A DNA stretch of 64,000 bases from Anaeramoeba flamelloides (GCA_027625915.1 JANTQA010000042.1:6460001-6524000); one strand, 5' to 3'; shown: positions 24,216-37,364, numbered from the stretch's first letter. Program-made: numbers and translations. The notes: a model not told the origin generated them from the letters alone.

Positions 24216-25809
24216 TGGCTTTTGTCTTTCAAAAAAATAAAAACTCTCATAACAAACTGTGGTGGGTATTTCACAAAAATAAAACGAAAAAAACAAAAAC
24301 AAACAAAAAAACCCTGAAATATTCAAATAGATCTTCATCAATTTCATTCTCTCAATAAATTAACTATATATTTTTTTCGAAAAGCTTGATATTTTTTTAA
24401 ATAGAACATTTCGAAACTTGCCAAAGATAAATTCCAGTGTGATAAAATTATATAACAAGGCTAGGCTATCACGCCTATATCACACTTCTTTGAACTCGGG
24501 ATAAAAATTTATCACACCTGATACAGATTGATCATAAAAAACAAAATGTGCAAAGTATCATATTGTCTAAGGTATCTCGAAAAATTTTGTGGCATTTATT
24601 ATTTATATTTCAAAGAATATTTTCTTTTTAAAGTTACTCTGTTTGTAAATTTGTGATATAAAATTAAGAGGAATATTACTGTTGCTAATTGAATCAACTG
24701 GCTATGGTGTTTGTTCCCAAATATATTCATTAAAATATTTCCTAAAAAATGGAAAAAAATTTAAACTATTTTTGGAGAAAACGATGCAAGGCCAAATTCC
24801 AATAAAAAATTGACCATATGATAAGAGGGTATAAACGATTTTTTAAACAATAAATTATAGCTATAAGTTTTTCCTTCTATTTGAAATTTTATCAGGAGAA
24901 AAACTTCTTTGGAAAACGATTTTTTACAATCAAAACAAAAAAAAGAATCAGAACAACCAATTTTCAAACCCTAAAAAATATATCATATAAAATTGAGATC
25001 AAAAAGTTTAATATTTTTAATTAAAGTAATGTCAGATTAACAAACAAATTGGATTAATACTAAGAAGGAATCAATAAATGATTGTTATTAATTTTATATA
25101 AACTATATTCCAAAAAATTTGGACACAGCTTAAACAGTTGAAAGAATAACAATACTACACTTTAAATTCATTTTACAAACTATTTTCATTTTTTGTCTTT
25201 TTTGCTTGACTTTCATTTCCTTTTTTCCAGTTACGTAATATGTTTAGGAAGATCTGGTATTTTTTTTTCTTCGATGGTTGATAGAAGGTTAGTGTTGAGT
25301 TTGTTTAAGAGAAAAATCCACATGCAATTGGTTGATGGTATCTAATTATTTGATTAATCAACAATTCTTTGTGAAATTTCAACAATTTTATCAATAAATT
25401 TTTTATTCGGCTCGTTTCATTATTTTGGACACATTGGTTCTTCCTTTTTCGGTTTATATTTTTTTCTTTTATTTGGATTAAAATGATTACTTATTAAAGC
25501 ATTAATACTGGGTAACTTAAAAGAGTTTTTATAATTATGTTTGGAAAAAAATAAAATGAATTGAGTTTTTTTCGAAACTTTTTTCAAATAGCTGTAAAGA
25601 TTTTTTTGTAGAATATTTTCAGATTTTACTAATATCTTGAAAATAAAATAATTTACCTTCAAATTACACAAAAATTGAATTGAAAAAAATTAGTTTTTAT
25701 TAAAAAGAAAAGTTTTGAAATTAGAATTAATTTCTCGATTGTTATTATATAAGATAAATTGGGTATTAAAAATAATTGATTCAACAAAAATTAAAAAATG
25801 TGTTTAGTA
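24216..25809. other. Intergenic with one solo TTTGGACACA-end element
   Basis: Between eL6 and the 3' end of UTP3 (convergent genes). Apart from the element at 25108-25585 nothing is recognised. A 68-codon minus-strand frame (24761-24967) with a CFDC pair has no known relative and is not supported. Confidence 0.5.
25108..25585 (+). mobile_element. Solo TTTGGACACA-end element, copy C
   Basis: Starts TTCCAAAAAATTTGGACACA and matches 46868-47390 in the same orientation: AAACAGTTGrAAgAATAACAA, GATGGTTGATAGAAkGTTAG, TGTTGAGTTT, ATCCACATrCAA, TGGTATCTwATyATTTGAT, and ATTTTGGACAC inside near 25423. No flanking TTAA element surrounds it, so the inner element can exist alone. The right end is eroded. 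Confidence 0.65.
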
Positions 25810-28800
25810 TTATTTTCTTGATCCACCAAACTGGATACTTCTAGTAATATTCATCTTGATACCAGAACTTTCACCCGAATATGACCCTTTCAATTTCTTA
25901 TAACCACCAACTTTAGTTTTCCATTTGTTCATTGCCTTTTGGTATTTAAGTTTTCGTTTGATACGAGGATTTCTGGTTTTTTTATTGATCCTTTTTGTTA
26001 AGTCTGCATTTTTCAAAATTTGATAATTAATGTTTCGTTTTTCTCCATCTTTTACGATTTTATCTGGTTCTGGAATAATCGAAACTGTTTTCCCTTTTCT
26101 TCTTTTCTTCTTTTTCTTTTGCTTTTTTCTTTTTTTTTTTTTTCTTTTTGCTTTTTTAACTTGATTTGTTCTTCAATTTGTTGGTAATAATCATTCGATT
26201 CATCTTTATCATCTTGATTTGATATATATGAATTTGTGCGTGCCCTTTTGCTGATATATTTTCTTCATTTATTTCATTATCATCATCATCTTCATCATTA
26301 AATCCCCCTTTTTCTCTGTTTGTATTTGAATTAATTCCAATTTCTTTTTTTTTTATGGTTTCATTGTTTTGTTTACTTGAAGAAGTGGAAAATCTCACAA
26401 ATTGTTCTTCTTCTGATTCAGATTCTGAATTATCATCAGAAGAAGATTCAGAAGAAGAAGAAGATTCGGTTTTGGGTTTTGATTTAGATTTAGATTTTGA
26501 TTCTGAAGAGGGAAGAGGAATTGCTGCTTTGGAATCTTTTTTAGATTTTTTATTAACTTTTTCAGATTCGATTTTTTTTTTCTTTTTTTCAATTTTTGAT
26601 TTAACATTTGTTTTAGCAGTTATCTTTTTAGTTGTAGTTTTATTTTTTTTATTGTGTGATGCAATTTCTTTTTCTTGTTTTAATAATCGATCATTTATTT
26701 TTTTCATTTGTTTGATAATTTCTCGTTGTTTGACTATTTGATCAATCACTGGATGGTTTTAACACCACTTTGTTTTGCTTTTAAGACCAAATAAAATGAA
26801 ATGTTCATGCAATAATTCAATAATAAGACTATGTAAAATTTATTTAATAAAAATTATATTAATAAAAGGATTGAAAAAAAAAAGTAAAAAATAAGGTTCA
26901 AGTTAATTACAAAGGATTAAAAGAAAAATATTAAAGTAAAAAATATTATTTTTATCCCAAGAATATCAATTTAATTTGATAAACATTTTAATTTATCATT
27001 ATTACAAATAATTTTCTGCCCTTTCTTTCTTTCTCCATTTATTTAAGGTTTGTTTGTTAAAAACATCATTAAGGTTCTATTCATTTATCGTGTATTTGTT
27101 CCATACTCAAGGAGTGACTTGAAACCTCAAAATGCTATTGTGAAATTGCCCTTCTTTTGATTGACAAAATTCAAATAAACAAAAAAAAAAAATTTCAGAG
27201 GATCTCATTGGCAAAAAATTCAATCAAAAAAAAAAGTTTAAAAATAATTTCCAAAAAATCAAAATTTAAAAAAAAAAATCTACTCTCCTCTTTTTTTAAA
27301 TTTCCAAAGGGTTAAATTTCTTCAATTTAAACACAATTGTTTTCTTGAAGTACACAATCAATTTAATTCGATTTAATCTGATTTGTGGTTATTTTTTAAC
27401 CCTCTAAATTTGACCAAGTAAGGATTTTGAAACATTCTTTTGAGAAAAATAACTCATTTGAGAAATGGAAAAAAAAATCTTCGAGATCTCAAAAAACATC
27501 AAAAAGCTACACTTCAAAACTAAAATTCAGTTGTTTTCAAAATTATATATTCATAACCATTCTAATTGGAAATTGAGTGTTGCTCTTTGGCTCTTTTTTC
27601 TCAAAATATCCTTGCTTTTTAATATTGATTTTTAGAGATCGATCACACTTTACAGGTTGGCTGGTTTTTGATTGTTATTAGGCACTCATAAAAATTACAA
27701 TTTTTTTTTCCATTTCAGAAAATTATTTTTAACCGTAATGATTCGACCTTTAATATTAATATTTTGATTTATTATTAATCCTTTAAAAAATGTAGGAATG
27801 ATAAATTATAAAATTGTTTTTTTCGATTTTTTTTTTTTTTTTTTGAATTTTCAATTTTTTGTTCATTAATTAAATATAAAAAAAATAATTTTATGTTCTT
27901 TTTAATGATATAATTAATTATTAAATTTCAATCATTTATAAATTGATTGTTATTATATTTTTTATTTTTTTCTTTTAAAATAATCTTTGGGTTTGTGGGA
28001 TATGAAAAGAAAAATATTTATAAATTTTTCAAAAAAATTTAAAATAATCATAAATATTTTAAATGATGTTTTTTTATTTTCTTTTAAGGAATTAACTTTA
28101 AAGTCTTTGAGTCATTATCAATAAAGAGTTAAAAATATGTTTACTACCTTTAAGAGAGAAGGTGAAAATGAAAAATAATAAAATAAATTAATTAAAAAAA
28201 AAGAAAAGAAAAGGAAATTTACAGTAACGTGCTTGATAAAATGAATCTACATTATTTAGTTTATTTACTTTTTTTAAACTCTTAATTTTTGGATCAAGTC
28301 GTTGTTGGATTTCTTTGGTATATTTCTGAAGATCCATTAAAAGAGAAAGTAATTCTGGTGATTGGCTCACCAGATATTTTAATTTCTCTTGGTTTGAAAA
28401 GCCTGAAATATCTTTATTGATTTTTTCAAAATGGATTCGTTCAAGATCAATTTCATTCAGTTCCTGATTCAGTGCATCAAGCATTGTTCGATCTCCTCTG
28501 TTTTTTAATTTTAAATTCTTTTGTTTGGATTTATCTTCTTTTTGTGAAAATCTTTTTATTCAATTAAGGTTTTTTTTATTTTTTAATTTGTTAAGAATAA
28601 TTTTGTTGTGGTTTTCAATTTTGGTTTTAGGTATTTTGTTAAATATTGAAATAATGGTATTTTTTGTTTGTAATTTTTCTTCAAAGTGAAATAAAAAGAA
28701 ATTTAATAAAATCAGAGATAACCAAATTGTATAAAAATTACAATTCAAAAGTTTAATAATAATAAATTTACACATTTTTATGAGTAAAGCCCATTGATAA

Positions 28801-30967
28801 TTCAGGTTGAATATTTTTTTATGTTTTTAGAAAGAAAAAAAGAATGCACAAAGAAGAATTATTTTTGAAATTAAAAAGAAAAGTATTTGCCTTTTGAAAT
28901 TAAATTATTTATGTTGCTATCTGCTTTCTTTTTACAATTTTAACATGGAATTTTGATTTTCGAAAATTTTGAAAAAATATTTATATCATTACACTAAACT
29001 CTATTATATTTGAAAATAAAGTCGAAATTAAGTAGCAAGAGTATTTTGATTTTGGAGCCCTTTTAATGGTAAAAATTCAAATTTGGATTTGTTAAAATGG
29101 TTTTGCTTCAAAGGACAAAATTTCAAAAAAAAAAACCTCAATTTTAAATTCCAACAAAGTCTCTTGATTTGGTATTCTTTTAAGTCACAAAATATTTTGT
29201 CAATCATAAAAGTAATATTCACCGATCATGAAATTTGGATATCTTAAAGCTATTTTAAAAACAATTATAACTCGAAATTTTTACAAAACCTTTTCCGATT
29301 TGAAAATGTAATATTTTTTATTTTAATTTTCATACAATTTATTTCCAGTGATTGAAAAATAAGGAAATTATTTTTGGTTCTGAAGAAAATAAAGAGATAA
29401 TTTTTTTCAGAAAATGATCTTTTTTAAATGAGAATGATGAGATCTTTTGCGTTAACAATGTGCTGCAATGTGTATATCGAAGATTTGTCAACTTTATTAA
29501 GGACTGTCCTCAAAACTTGCTTTTCTGAAAACATATGTAAGAAATTGGTTTAATAAAAATATTTCTAAAGTTGACTTTAAAAAAGAGTCTAGATTGCAAT
29601 TAAATTTTTTTGTGGTTGTATATTTCAATTATTTTCTTGTTTGGATCTTGATTTTTTTTCTTCAAATAAAAAGTGTCCATTTTTTCACTTTGAAAGTTTT
29701 TTTGTTTTTAGAAAACTGTTCTGTAAAAAAATTGTCAAATCGATTTTAATTGTAAAACAGTAGTAAAAAATTCTCATTTTCAATTATTTTTGACTTATTT
29801 TTTCCATAATTTTAAAAACAAAAACTAAATTTAAATATTAGATTGATTATTGGAATTAAAATAGAATTCAAAACAAAACCAAAATTTAAGTCAATTTCCA
29901 ATTTACAAAATTGATGATTTAATTGAAAATATTAGTAAAAGTGACTTTTTTTGTATTTTTTGATGTTTTGCTTTTTTCTATTCATCTGAAATTGGCTTTA
30001 AGATTTTGTCAATAGGTATTATTTCAAGTTTGTTGAAATTCAGTTTCATATGTCTGTATTGATCAGCGAAAAATAAGTAAAAAAACAAATTACTATTATT
30101 TTCCAATTTAAAAAATGAAAATTTTTAGTTCACATTCCAAAATATTTTTCTGGTTTATAAGTTTGCCAAAGCCCCTAAAATATTTAACTAATCGTTTAGA
30201 AATGATATTTTTAGATAAAAAATTAAACTTCCTTAGTTTTCTTTAAGAAAAAATTTTTACTCTGCTAATTTGATTGTAACAGTAATAATTAAAAGTTTAT
30301 TTTGGGAAATTGAAATAAAAAATTTGATATATTAATTGGAAAATAATAGTATTTGAAAAGTTTATCAAAAAAATCCTTTTGACAATTAAAATCCGATTTG
30401 ACAATTTTTTTCAGGAACAGTTACATTTTTTAAAGATTTTTTTGATTTCCTCTTCTGGTATTCAAAGAAAATTATCAAAATAAAAAAAAATTTAAAGAAG
30501 GTCGAAACTACGTAATCAAAAGAAATCAAAAAAAAAAAAAATTGTAAATACTTTTCAATTTCACCAAAATCTTCTGATTTAAAATTTCCAGCTCTTGCTT
30601 TTTGAAGTTTAATTGCTTCCTTTTCCATCTCGTTGATATCTTGTTCGTCATCAGAATGTGCTTCTTCTTTTAATTGTGATGAGTAAAAAGTCTGTTTTTC
30701 ATAACCCCATCCTCCAATTTTGTCTGCTTTTTTTCTGATCGCTTCTTGATCAATCTCGTAACTTGGGATTTGTGAAACGGCCTTGTAAGAAAAATCTGTT
30801 TCATCTCTTTGGTTTCCCAAGGATTCACTCGAGTCACTTGAAATATCACTTGAAGATTGTGCTCCAATCGCTAAAACAGATTCAGATTCATAACTTGAAC
30901 TGTCTGATTCTTCTGAACTGCTCGATGGTGAGTTTTTAAATGAAAGCTTTTGTTTCTTACCACTCAT
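25810..30967 (-). CDS. UTP3: Sas10/UTP3, small-subunit processome protein
   Basis: Exons (minus strand) 30967-30552, 28497-28223 and 26748-25810; introns GTATTT...ACAG (2,054 nt) and GTAAAT...CCAG (1,474 nt). About 543 residues; human UTP3 has 479. Exon 1 carries the Ser/acidic start and the family block IGGWGYEKQTFYSSQLK ... ARAGNFKSEDFGE. Exon 2 is the Sas10/Utp3/C1D domain (SPELLSLLMDLQKYTKEIQQ). Exon 3 has Lys and Ser/Glu tracts, then DYYQQIEEQIK and the Sas10 carboxy-terminal domain: GEKRNINYQILKNADLTK, TRNPRIKRKLKYQKA, YSGESSGIKMNITRSIQF. It acts in 18S pre-rRNA processing in the nucleolus. The frame changes at a GGG run (about 26243-26246) and at a 14-base homopolymer (26130-26143); each needs one more base, and adding two makes the length divisible by three. 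Confidence 0.88.
29713..30421. mobile_element. MITE with TTGTCAAATCGATTTTAATTG ends, copy F1 (UTP3 intron)
   Basis: The left end is AACTGTTCTGTAAAAAAATT followed by GTCAAATCGATTTTAATTGT; the right end is the inverse, ACAATTAAAATCCGATTTGAC then CAGGAACAGTT. The interior (about 29935-30075, TTGCTTTTTTCTATTCATCT and GAAATTGGCTTT) matches the complement of 34440-34600. It lies wholly in UTP3 intron 1 and has no frame. Confidence 0.7.
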
Positions 30968-31450
30968 AAATAAAGATTTAGATTTGAATTTATATTTTAA
31001 TCAAAGATTTGGTTTAAGTTTTAAAAGTCAAAGAAAGGAGAGACGAGAGAACTATTTTGTCTTTTGTTTCAAAAATAGAAAAGAACAAATGAAAAATAAT
31101 GAAAAATGAAATATCTTTGATCTTGAATTTATTTCTTGAACAATGTTTATTTCCCAGCTTCAGATTCAATTTTAAAATGGACCACAACTTATGATTCTTT
31201 TTTAACCGAAAGAAGGACAATTGTGAAGCCAATATTCAGAATTATCCTTACATTCATTGGAACAAAATATATTTACTTTATGATTTTTTGATAATCATTT
31301 GTAAAAAGTAAAGTATTTGTCAGAGTTCGAGAAAAAATCTTTGTCAGGCTATATTTACAAGTACTTTTTCTTCATAATTAAAACTTTCAAAGCAAATCTC
31401 GAAACAAATTCTTTTTATTTTTTTACTTTGTTCTAACATAATTATTTGTG
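30968..31450. promoter_or_regulatory. Divergent promoter interval between UTP3 and the SRPK gene
   Basis: 483 nt between divergent starts. No core promoter motif is recognised. A run of A (31482-31498) falls just after the kinase ATG, not in this interval. Confidence 0.35.
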
Positions 31451-34400
31451 ATGTCTTATAAAAATAATAAAAAGAAAAGAAAAAAAAAAAAAAAAAAACA
31501 GCCAAGCAAACGTACAAACAAACAGCCAAACAAACGTACAAACAAACAACCAAAAAAACAGCCAAACAAACAGCCAAACAAACAGCCAAATAAACAGCCA
31601 AACAAACAACCAAACAAACAACCAAACAAACAACCAAACAAACAACCAAATCAACAGAAAAAGAAACCACAAAAAAGATCACAATCACAAGAACATTACT
31701 CAAAAATTCATTACGAAGAAGAAGAGCAAGAAGATCCTCGTGACTACGGCAGAGGAGGTTATCATCGTGTGAAAATTGGAGAATTTTTTGCAAATAGGTA
31801 TTGTGCAATTTGTAAAATTGGATGGGGTCATTTTTCAACAGTTTGGCTTTGCCACGATAACCTGAAAAACAGCTTTGTTGCAATTAAAATTATCAAATCT
31901 GCAAGGCATTATACTGAAGCTGCAAATGATGAAATTGAAATATTAAAAAAATCTACAAAAGTAAATCCTGAAAGTACCTCGAATGTTTTACGTTTACTTG
32001 ACAGTTTTACTCATAAAGGATCAAATGGAACCCGTAAGAATTTAATTTTTTTTTTTTTTTTTTTTGATAAATCTTTCGGTAATTGCAACAAATTTTTAAA
32101 AAAACCAAGATATTTTTGATTATGCAATTTTTTTTTTTTTAATTTTATTTTTTCAAATTGAGCATAAATCCTTTACATTTAAATTTGCCGTGACGTTTTT
32201 TTGAATGAACGACATGGCACTACAAACAAGATTGACAAATTTTGGAAATAATCTTTTTCTCATAATTTTAAAAAAATATCAATACCAATCAACTATGTAA
32301 CCTCTCATAAGCCCGTTGGTAAATCAGAATAATGATAAAAAGAACAAATAAAAAAATGCAAAAATGAAAAAAAAGTTTTTTTAAAGTTTCAATTTTCAAA
32401 ACATAAAAGGGTTTGTTTAAAATCTATTCTCAAAACATATCTATGTGATAATATGAATTATATTTATCACATAACCAACCAAAAGTAGAATTTCTTTCTA
32501 AATACTGATAAATCCAAATAAATTTCTTTTTGGTTTGTTGTGGATTGAGATCTGTTGACTATTAACGTCATTTCCGTTCACAAAACTTTAAGCTCTTGCT
32601 AATTCAAACAAATAATTATCCTTGTAGATTGTTTTCTCTTTACCGTTGTGCGATCCAAAAATCATCTTTGTGTATGGAATTATCATTTTAAAGAAAAAAA
32701 CGCATCACTTTCAAGAACAATGATTATGTTTAAAAAGATAATCACTTACGCCTTGGTTGGCCTCTCAACAAACACAATAATTGTGATTGTATAATCAACA
32801 GTTTTAAATTTTTCATTTTGTTTTTTTAAGATTTCCAATCTTTCTTTATATTTTTCTTTTTATATTCATAATTTATAATTTGGGCTGTTGTTTTATAAAT
32901 TGGATTTAAGAAAAGGTTAAACTGAAAAAAAATAATTTCCTTCAAAAATTCAAAAAATGCAAATTTTACATTTTTTATATAATTGTTTTACAAGATTTCT
33001 TTCGACTTCAATCAAAGAGTCAATTTTTCAGGCAATACACAAATATTTTTTACGTTTCGTAAAATCATTAATTCTGAAAAAGTAAATTGAAATGTTCTTT
33101 ATTAGTTTGTAAAAGGATCAAGATAGTAAAAAACAAAAAAATCTTGAAAAGGATCTTTAATTCATTCAAATTTGTTTTAAAAAAACTCAAAAAAATGAGA
33201 AAAATATTGAAAAGGAGCGTCAATTAAACTGAAGGTTAAATTTTGTGAAAAAAACACTTGACTTCTTTAAAAATTAAATTTAATTTATTACATTTTTTCA
33301 AAAAACATTAAAAGGTCATTCGACTAAAAAATTATTCCTAACCCATTCTGATTTTTAAAAATCTACTGAACTTATTCAATTTTTTTTTAAAAATTATCAA
33401 ATAGGATTTTACTTCTTTCTTTAAAATATAGTAATTTGTTAAACCAATTTTTCAGGATCAGAAATATCAAAGTTATAACTAGACAAGGGTCTAACTCTTG
33501 ATAAATTAAATTAATTTCCAACGCTTCGGCCAGACTTAATAAGAGTCGAACTCTTGATAAATTAATTTAATTTCCAATTTGAATCTAAATCCTGAAAAAT
33601 AATTTACTAAAAAAAAATATGTACGCCAATTGTCTAAAACTACATTTAATTAATTAAAAGAGCACTTTTTTTTTTTAATTTTGGAAAAAAAAAAATGACA
33701 AATTATTTAAAATATATCACGAACCAAGGTACCTTTCCATCTGAAAATTAGAATTTTTTTAATCAGTGATGCTCTACAAAACACTTTAATGAGGGGAACT
33801 TTGGAGGATTTTTAAAACTACATTATAAGTTTTATATGATTTGGAAAATTTTGAAAATTTTATTTCTGTGAAATTTGTTTTCAAAATGCCCTCTTCGAAA
33901 ATGAAATAACCTATTTTAGAAAAAAAGATAAACGCGCTTTTTAATCGGAAATCTGAATAGAACTAGAAAAGTAAGGTCAATTCATAAAAGAAAAAATACG
34001 AGTATTTAAGACCAAATGGAGGATTCATCACAATAAGGGTTATTAGAATATTATCTTTTGGTATGTAAATTTTCTTTAGTTGATTTATAATTGATAATTT
34101 ATTAAAAAAATTAACTATTTTTGAGATCTCCAAAACCAATCAACGATGTTGATAATAAAGGAGATTTTAAATTGGTTTTGTTTATTTGATTGGAAATAAT
34201 ATAACAGATTATAAATTGAAGTTAATTTGTTTCTTCTTTTAATTATTTACCTTACTTTTCATTTTCAGATTTTCTTAATGTTTCGAGTTCCATTAATTTT
34301 TTACTTTTTTTCCACAACAACAAATTAAATTAACCATTCAGGATTAAAATTATCAAATGGAAAAAAATTATCAAATCGATTTTAATTGTCAAAATGGTAG

Positions 34401-36674
34401 CAAAAAGGAAAATATTTCAAATAATTTTTTACTTATTTTTCACTGATCAAATACACATATCTGAAATTGAAATTACTCAAACTGAAATAATAGCTATTTT
34501 TAAACTCTGAAAGCCAATTTCACACGAATAGAAAAAAGCAAATCAACAAAAATTCCCAAAAAAGAGTCAATTTTACTTTTTCTTAATGTTTTCAATTAAA
34601 TCTCAAATTTCCAAAATTGAAAATGCTTAAATTTTGATTTGATTTGATTTGATTTTTTGAATTCTAATAATCAATCCAATTTTTGGGACTTGGTTTTTGC
34701 TTTTAAAATGAAGGAAAAATAAAGTAAAAAAATTATTTGAACTTTTCCTTCTTGCTACCATTTTACAATTAAAATCGATTTGATAATTTTTTTCCATTTG
34801 ACAATTTTAAATTTATCATTTTTACAAATCATTTCTTTTTGATACTCTTTAATTTTTTTTTTTTAAAAGTTTTGACTTGGAGGAATTTTAGTTATTGAAA
34901 TTGATGATTGTGCTGTGTTTTACAAGGATTTCAATTTATTGAAAATAGCACGATCTCAATCCAGGAAAATTCTTCAATCTAATTTGTTAAAGTATCCTTT
35001 CAAAATCGATTAAATTTTTTTTTGAACATCATATTGGATATTTTCTGATCTTATTAGTTTGGTAATTTTGAGAATTTTTTATTTTGATTTAAAAAAACTA
35101 TATTGAAGTCATTGCCATCCATAAACGAACATTATACACAAAATAATAGTTAATTTTTTTTTTCTTATATTGTGATAATGTGTTTTTGAGAAAAAAAAGA
35201 ATATATATAAAAACAAACGAAAAGTCTTGTTATTTTTTTTTCAAAATTATTTATTAAAATGTTTTTTTTTTTTGGATTTGAAAGCATAACAAATTTTATT
35301 TTAGATTTTTTTACCCTTTTATTTTATAAAATACAAAATAAATAAAAAAAAGGTATAATTTCCAAAGTTTATTTTAAAACACCCAAATTGTTGATTAAAT
35401 AAATATATACTAATAAAAAAATTCAAAAAATGTTTCCATAAACTTTATTTTTTCATATAAATTTAGATGTATGTATGGTTTTTGAGTTGCTAGATGGAGA
35501 AAATTTATTGTCTTTGATTCGTTCAACAAATTATAGAGGGTTACCTATTTCAACTGTTAAAATTATTGCAAGGGAAATCTTAATTGGGCTAGATCATTTA
35601 CATCAAAAATGTAAAATCATTCATACCGATATCAAACCTGAGAACATAATGGTTTTTAAAAATATTGGTAAACTAACATGGAAAATTAAAGAAAAGTTAG
35701 AAAGGTATAATATAAATATAGAGAAATTTTTAAAAACACACCAATTAAAAAATGATAAACAAAATGAAAATACTACAAATAAACAAGAAAATATTAAAAA
35801 CGAAAAAGAAAAGGAAAATGAGGACTACAAAATGTTGAATGAAAAAGAGAAGGAAAAGGAAAAGGAAAAGGAAAAGGAAAAGGAAAGGGAAGAAGAAAGG
35901 AAAAAGGAAAAAGAGAATGAAAAAAGAAAAGAAAATGAGAATGACAAAGGAAATGAGAATGAAAAAGAGAAGGAAAAAGAGAAGGAAAAGGAAAATGAAA
36001 GCGAAAATGAAAAGGAAAAGGAAGAAAAAAAAGAAAATGAAAACGAAAACGAAAACGAAAATGAAAATGAAAGGGAAAGGGAAAGGGGAAAAGAAAAAGA
36101 AAAAGAAAAAGAGAAGGAGAAGGAGAAGGAAAAGGGATATGAAAAAGAAAAGGAAAAAGAGAGTGATTTAAGATATAAATTAATTGATCTTGGTAATTCC
36201 TGTTGGGTAAATAAACATTTTACTAATAATATCCAAACTTTACAATATAGAAGCCCAGAAACTATCTTGGGGCATGACTACCGAGATAATGCTGATATTT
36301 GGTCTTTTGCTTGTGTGATTTTTGAATTGTTAACAGGGGATTATTTATTTAAACCAAAGGATGGAAGAAATTTTAATAAAGATGAAGATCATATTGCACT
36401 CATGATTGAGCTTTTAGGAAACATACCAAAAAAATTTGCTACTCGCGGATCGCGCTCAATAGATATTTTTTCAAAAAAGGGTGTGTTGAGGCATATCAAA
36501 AGATTGAGCTTTTGGAGCTTAGAGGATGTGCTAATCGAAAAATATCATTTTAGGGAAAATGATGCAAAAGAAATTTCTGATTTTCTTTCGGGCATGCTTG
36601 AATTTGAACCTAGAAAAAGATTTTCTGCTCGAGAATGCTTAAATCATCCCTGGCTTGCTAATTTAGAGAATTAA
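31451..36674 (+). CDS. SRPK-type SR-protein kinase with repeat-rich N-terminus and spacer
   Basis: Exons 31451-32033 and 35467-36674, intron GTAAGA...TTTAG of 3,433 nt, phase 1, giving 596 residues. The ATG follows an in-frame GTG by one codon and is the first good start. After a Lys run and a (PNKQ)n repeat come RDYGRGGYHRVKIGEFF, the P-loop IGWGHFSTVWL and VAIKIIKS. The junction rebuilds GSNGTHVCMVFELLDGENLL, a SRPK signature. The catalytic loop is HTDIKPEN, the Mg loop DLGNS, then YRSPE and DIWSFACVIFELLTGDYLF. A Lys/Glu/Asn spacer of about 120 residues separates the two halves, as in SRPKs, where it controls localisation. The end ARECLNHPWLANLEN closes the kinase fold. Expected substrates are Arg-Ser splicing factors. 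Kinase residues look intact. Confidence 0.95.
31500..31660 (+). repeat. 12-bp coding minisatellite encoding (Pro-Asn-Lys-Gln)n
   Basis: Units of CAAACAAACAGC / CAAACAAACAAC run in tandem in the kinase amino terminus and translate as PNKQ about ten times, with early units varying (SKRTNKQ, NKRTNKQ). Because the unit is four codons, length changes keep the frame. Confidence 0.9.
33487..33584 (+). repeat. Imperfect tandem pair in the SRPK intron
   Basis: ACTCTTGATAAATTAA followed by TTAATTTCCAA occurs twice, about 55 nt apart, separated by CGCTTCGGCCAGACTTAAT, one of the few GC-rich islands of the intron. Function unknown. Confidence 0.5.
34341..34816. mobile_element. MITE with TCAAATCGATTTTAATTGT ends, copy F2 (SRPK intron)
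   Basis: Arms of about 110 nt: 34341-34440 contains ATTATCAAATCGATTTTAAT, ATGGTAGCAA and TTTCAAATAATTTTTTACTT; 34720-34816 is the inverse (AAGTAAAAAAATTATTTGAA, TTGCTACCAT, ATTAAAATCGATTTGATAAT). The core matches F1 in the UTP3 intron. No coding frame. Confidence 0.75.
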
Positions 36675-37364
36675 TTTGATTTTATCATGAAAGTTTTATA
36701 AAAAATAAAGATATATTTTACATTAATAAAATAGATTTTGTTGATTTGAAAAAAACAATACTAATTCTGTTTTTTTTTTTTTTTTTTTATTTTTATTCTT
36801 ATTTTTATTTTTATTTTTATTTTTATTTTTATTTTCCATAATAATGCCATTTTGAAAAATTGAATTCAGAAACTGTTCAAATTTTGCTCAAAATCATTTA
36901 AAATCATTGAATAGAATTATTTATTGAACATTTCTTTATTTTTTTGCTTTTCGGGTTTGATAAGCATTACAGTAAATCTTTAAGAATGGGAAGATTAATA
37001 ACAAACAATAAATTAATAAACAAATTATCTTTTTGCCATCATCCAGCCTTTCACATTTTTTCTTTATTTTTTACCCAGATTATTGAATCATACAAAAACA
37101 ATTCAAAAACGTTGATAATCACAAATTACAGACAAATAAAAAAAAAAAATTGTAACGAATTGATTGAAACTGATTTGTTGTTTAGGATTTAATTTTGAAA
37201 AAAAGATTGTTTTTTTTTTATTTTGAAAGATGGAAATTAATTTCCTCTTCCAGCTTTGAGGTTTTTTTTTAATTTTTGTTTATCCCAAAAATCAATAGAT
37301 TTTCAAATCAAAAACAAAAAATCTCAAGAAAATTGCTGTACGGTTTACTAGAATTCAAAAGAAT
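36675..37364. other. Intergenic, simple repeats
   Basis: Downstream of SRPK. A (TTTTTA)n tract fills 36774-36835. The frame at 36944-37192 has no recognisable domain. Nothing else seen. Confidence 0.5.

Noticed and set aside
24761-24967. 68-codon minus frame with a CFDC pair, possible zinc finger
   Set aside because: Only one Cys pair, no His/Cys partner at usable spacing, no second copy.
31442-31883. Leu/Val/Cys repeat frames of up to 179 codons on the minus strand
   Set aside because: Antisense of the PNKQ minisatellite in the kinase.
22725-32785. Shared AACAAACACAATAATTGT at 22725 and 32768 as a regulatory element
   Set aside because: Only two copies, one intergenic and one inside an intron; more likely a fragment of an old repeat.
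36774-36835. (TTTTTA)n tract as a telomeric or origin signal
   Set aside because: A simple microsatellite next to a gene end, with no supporting structure.
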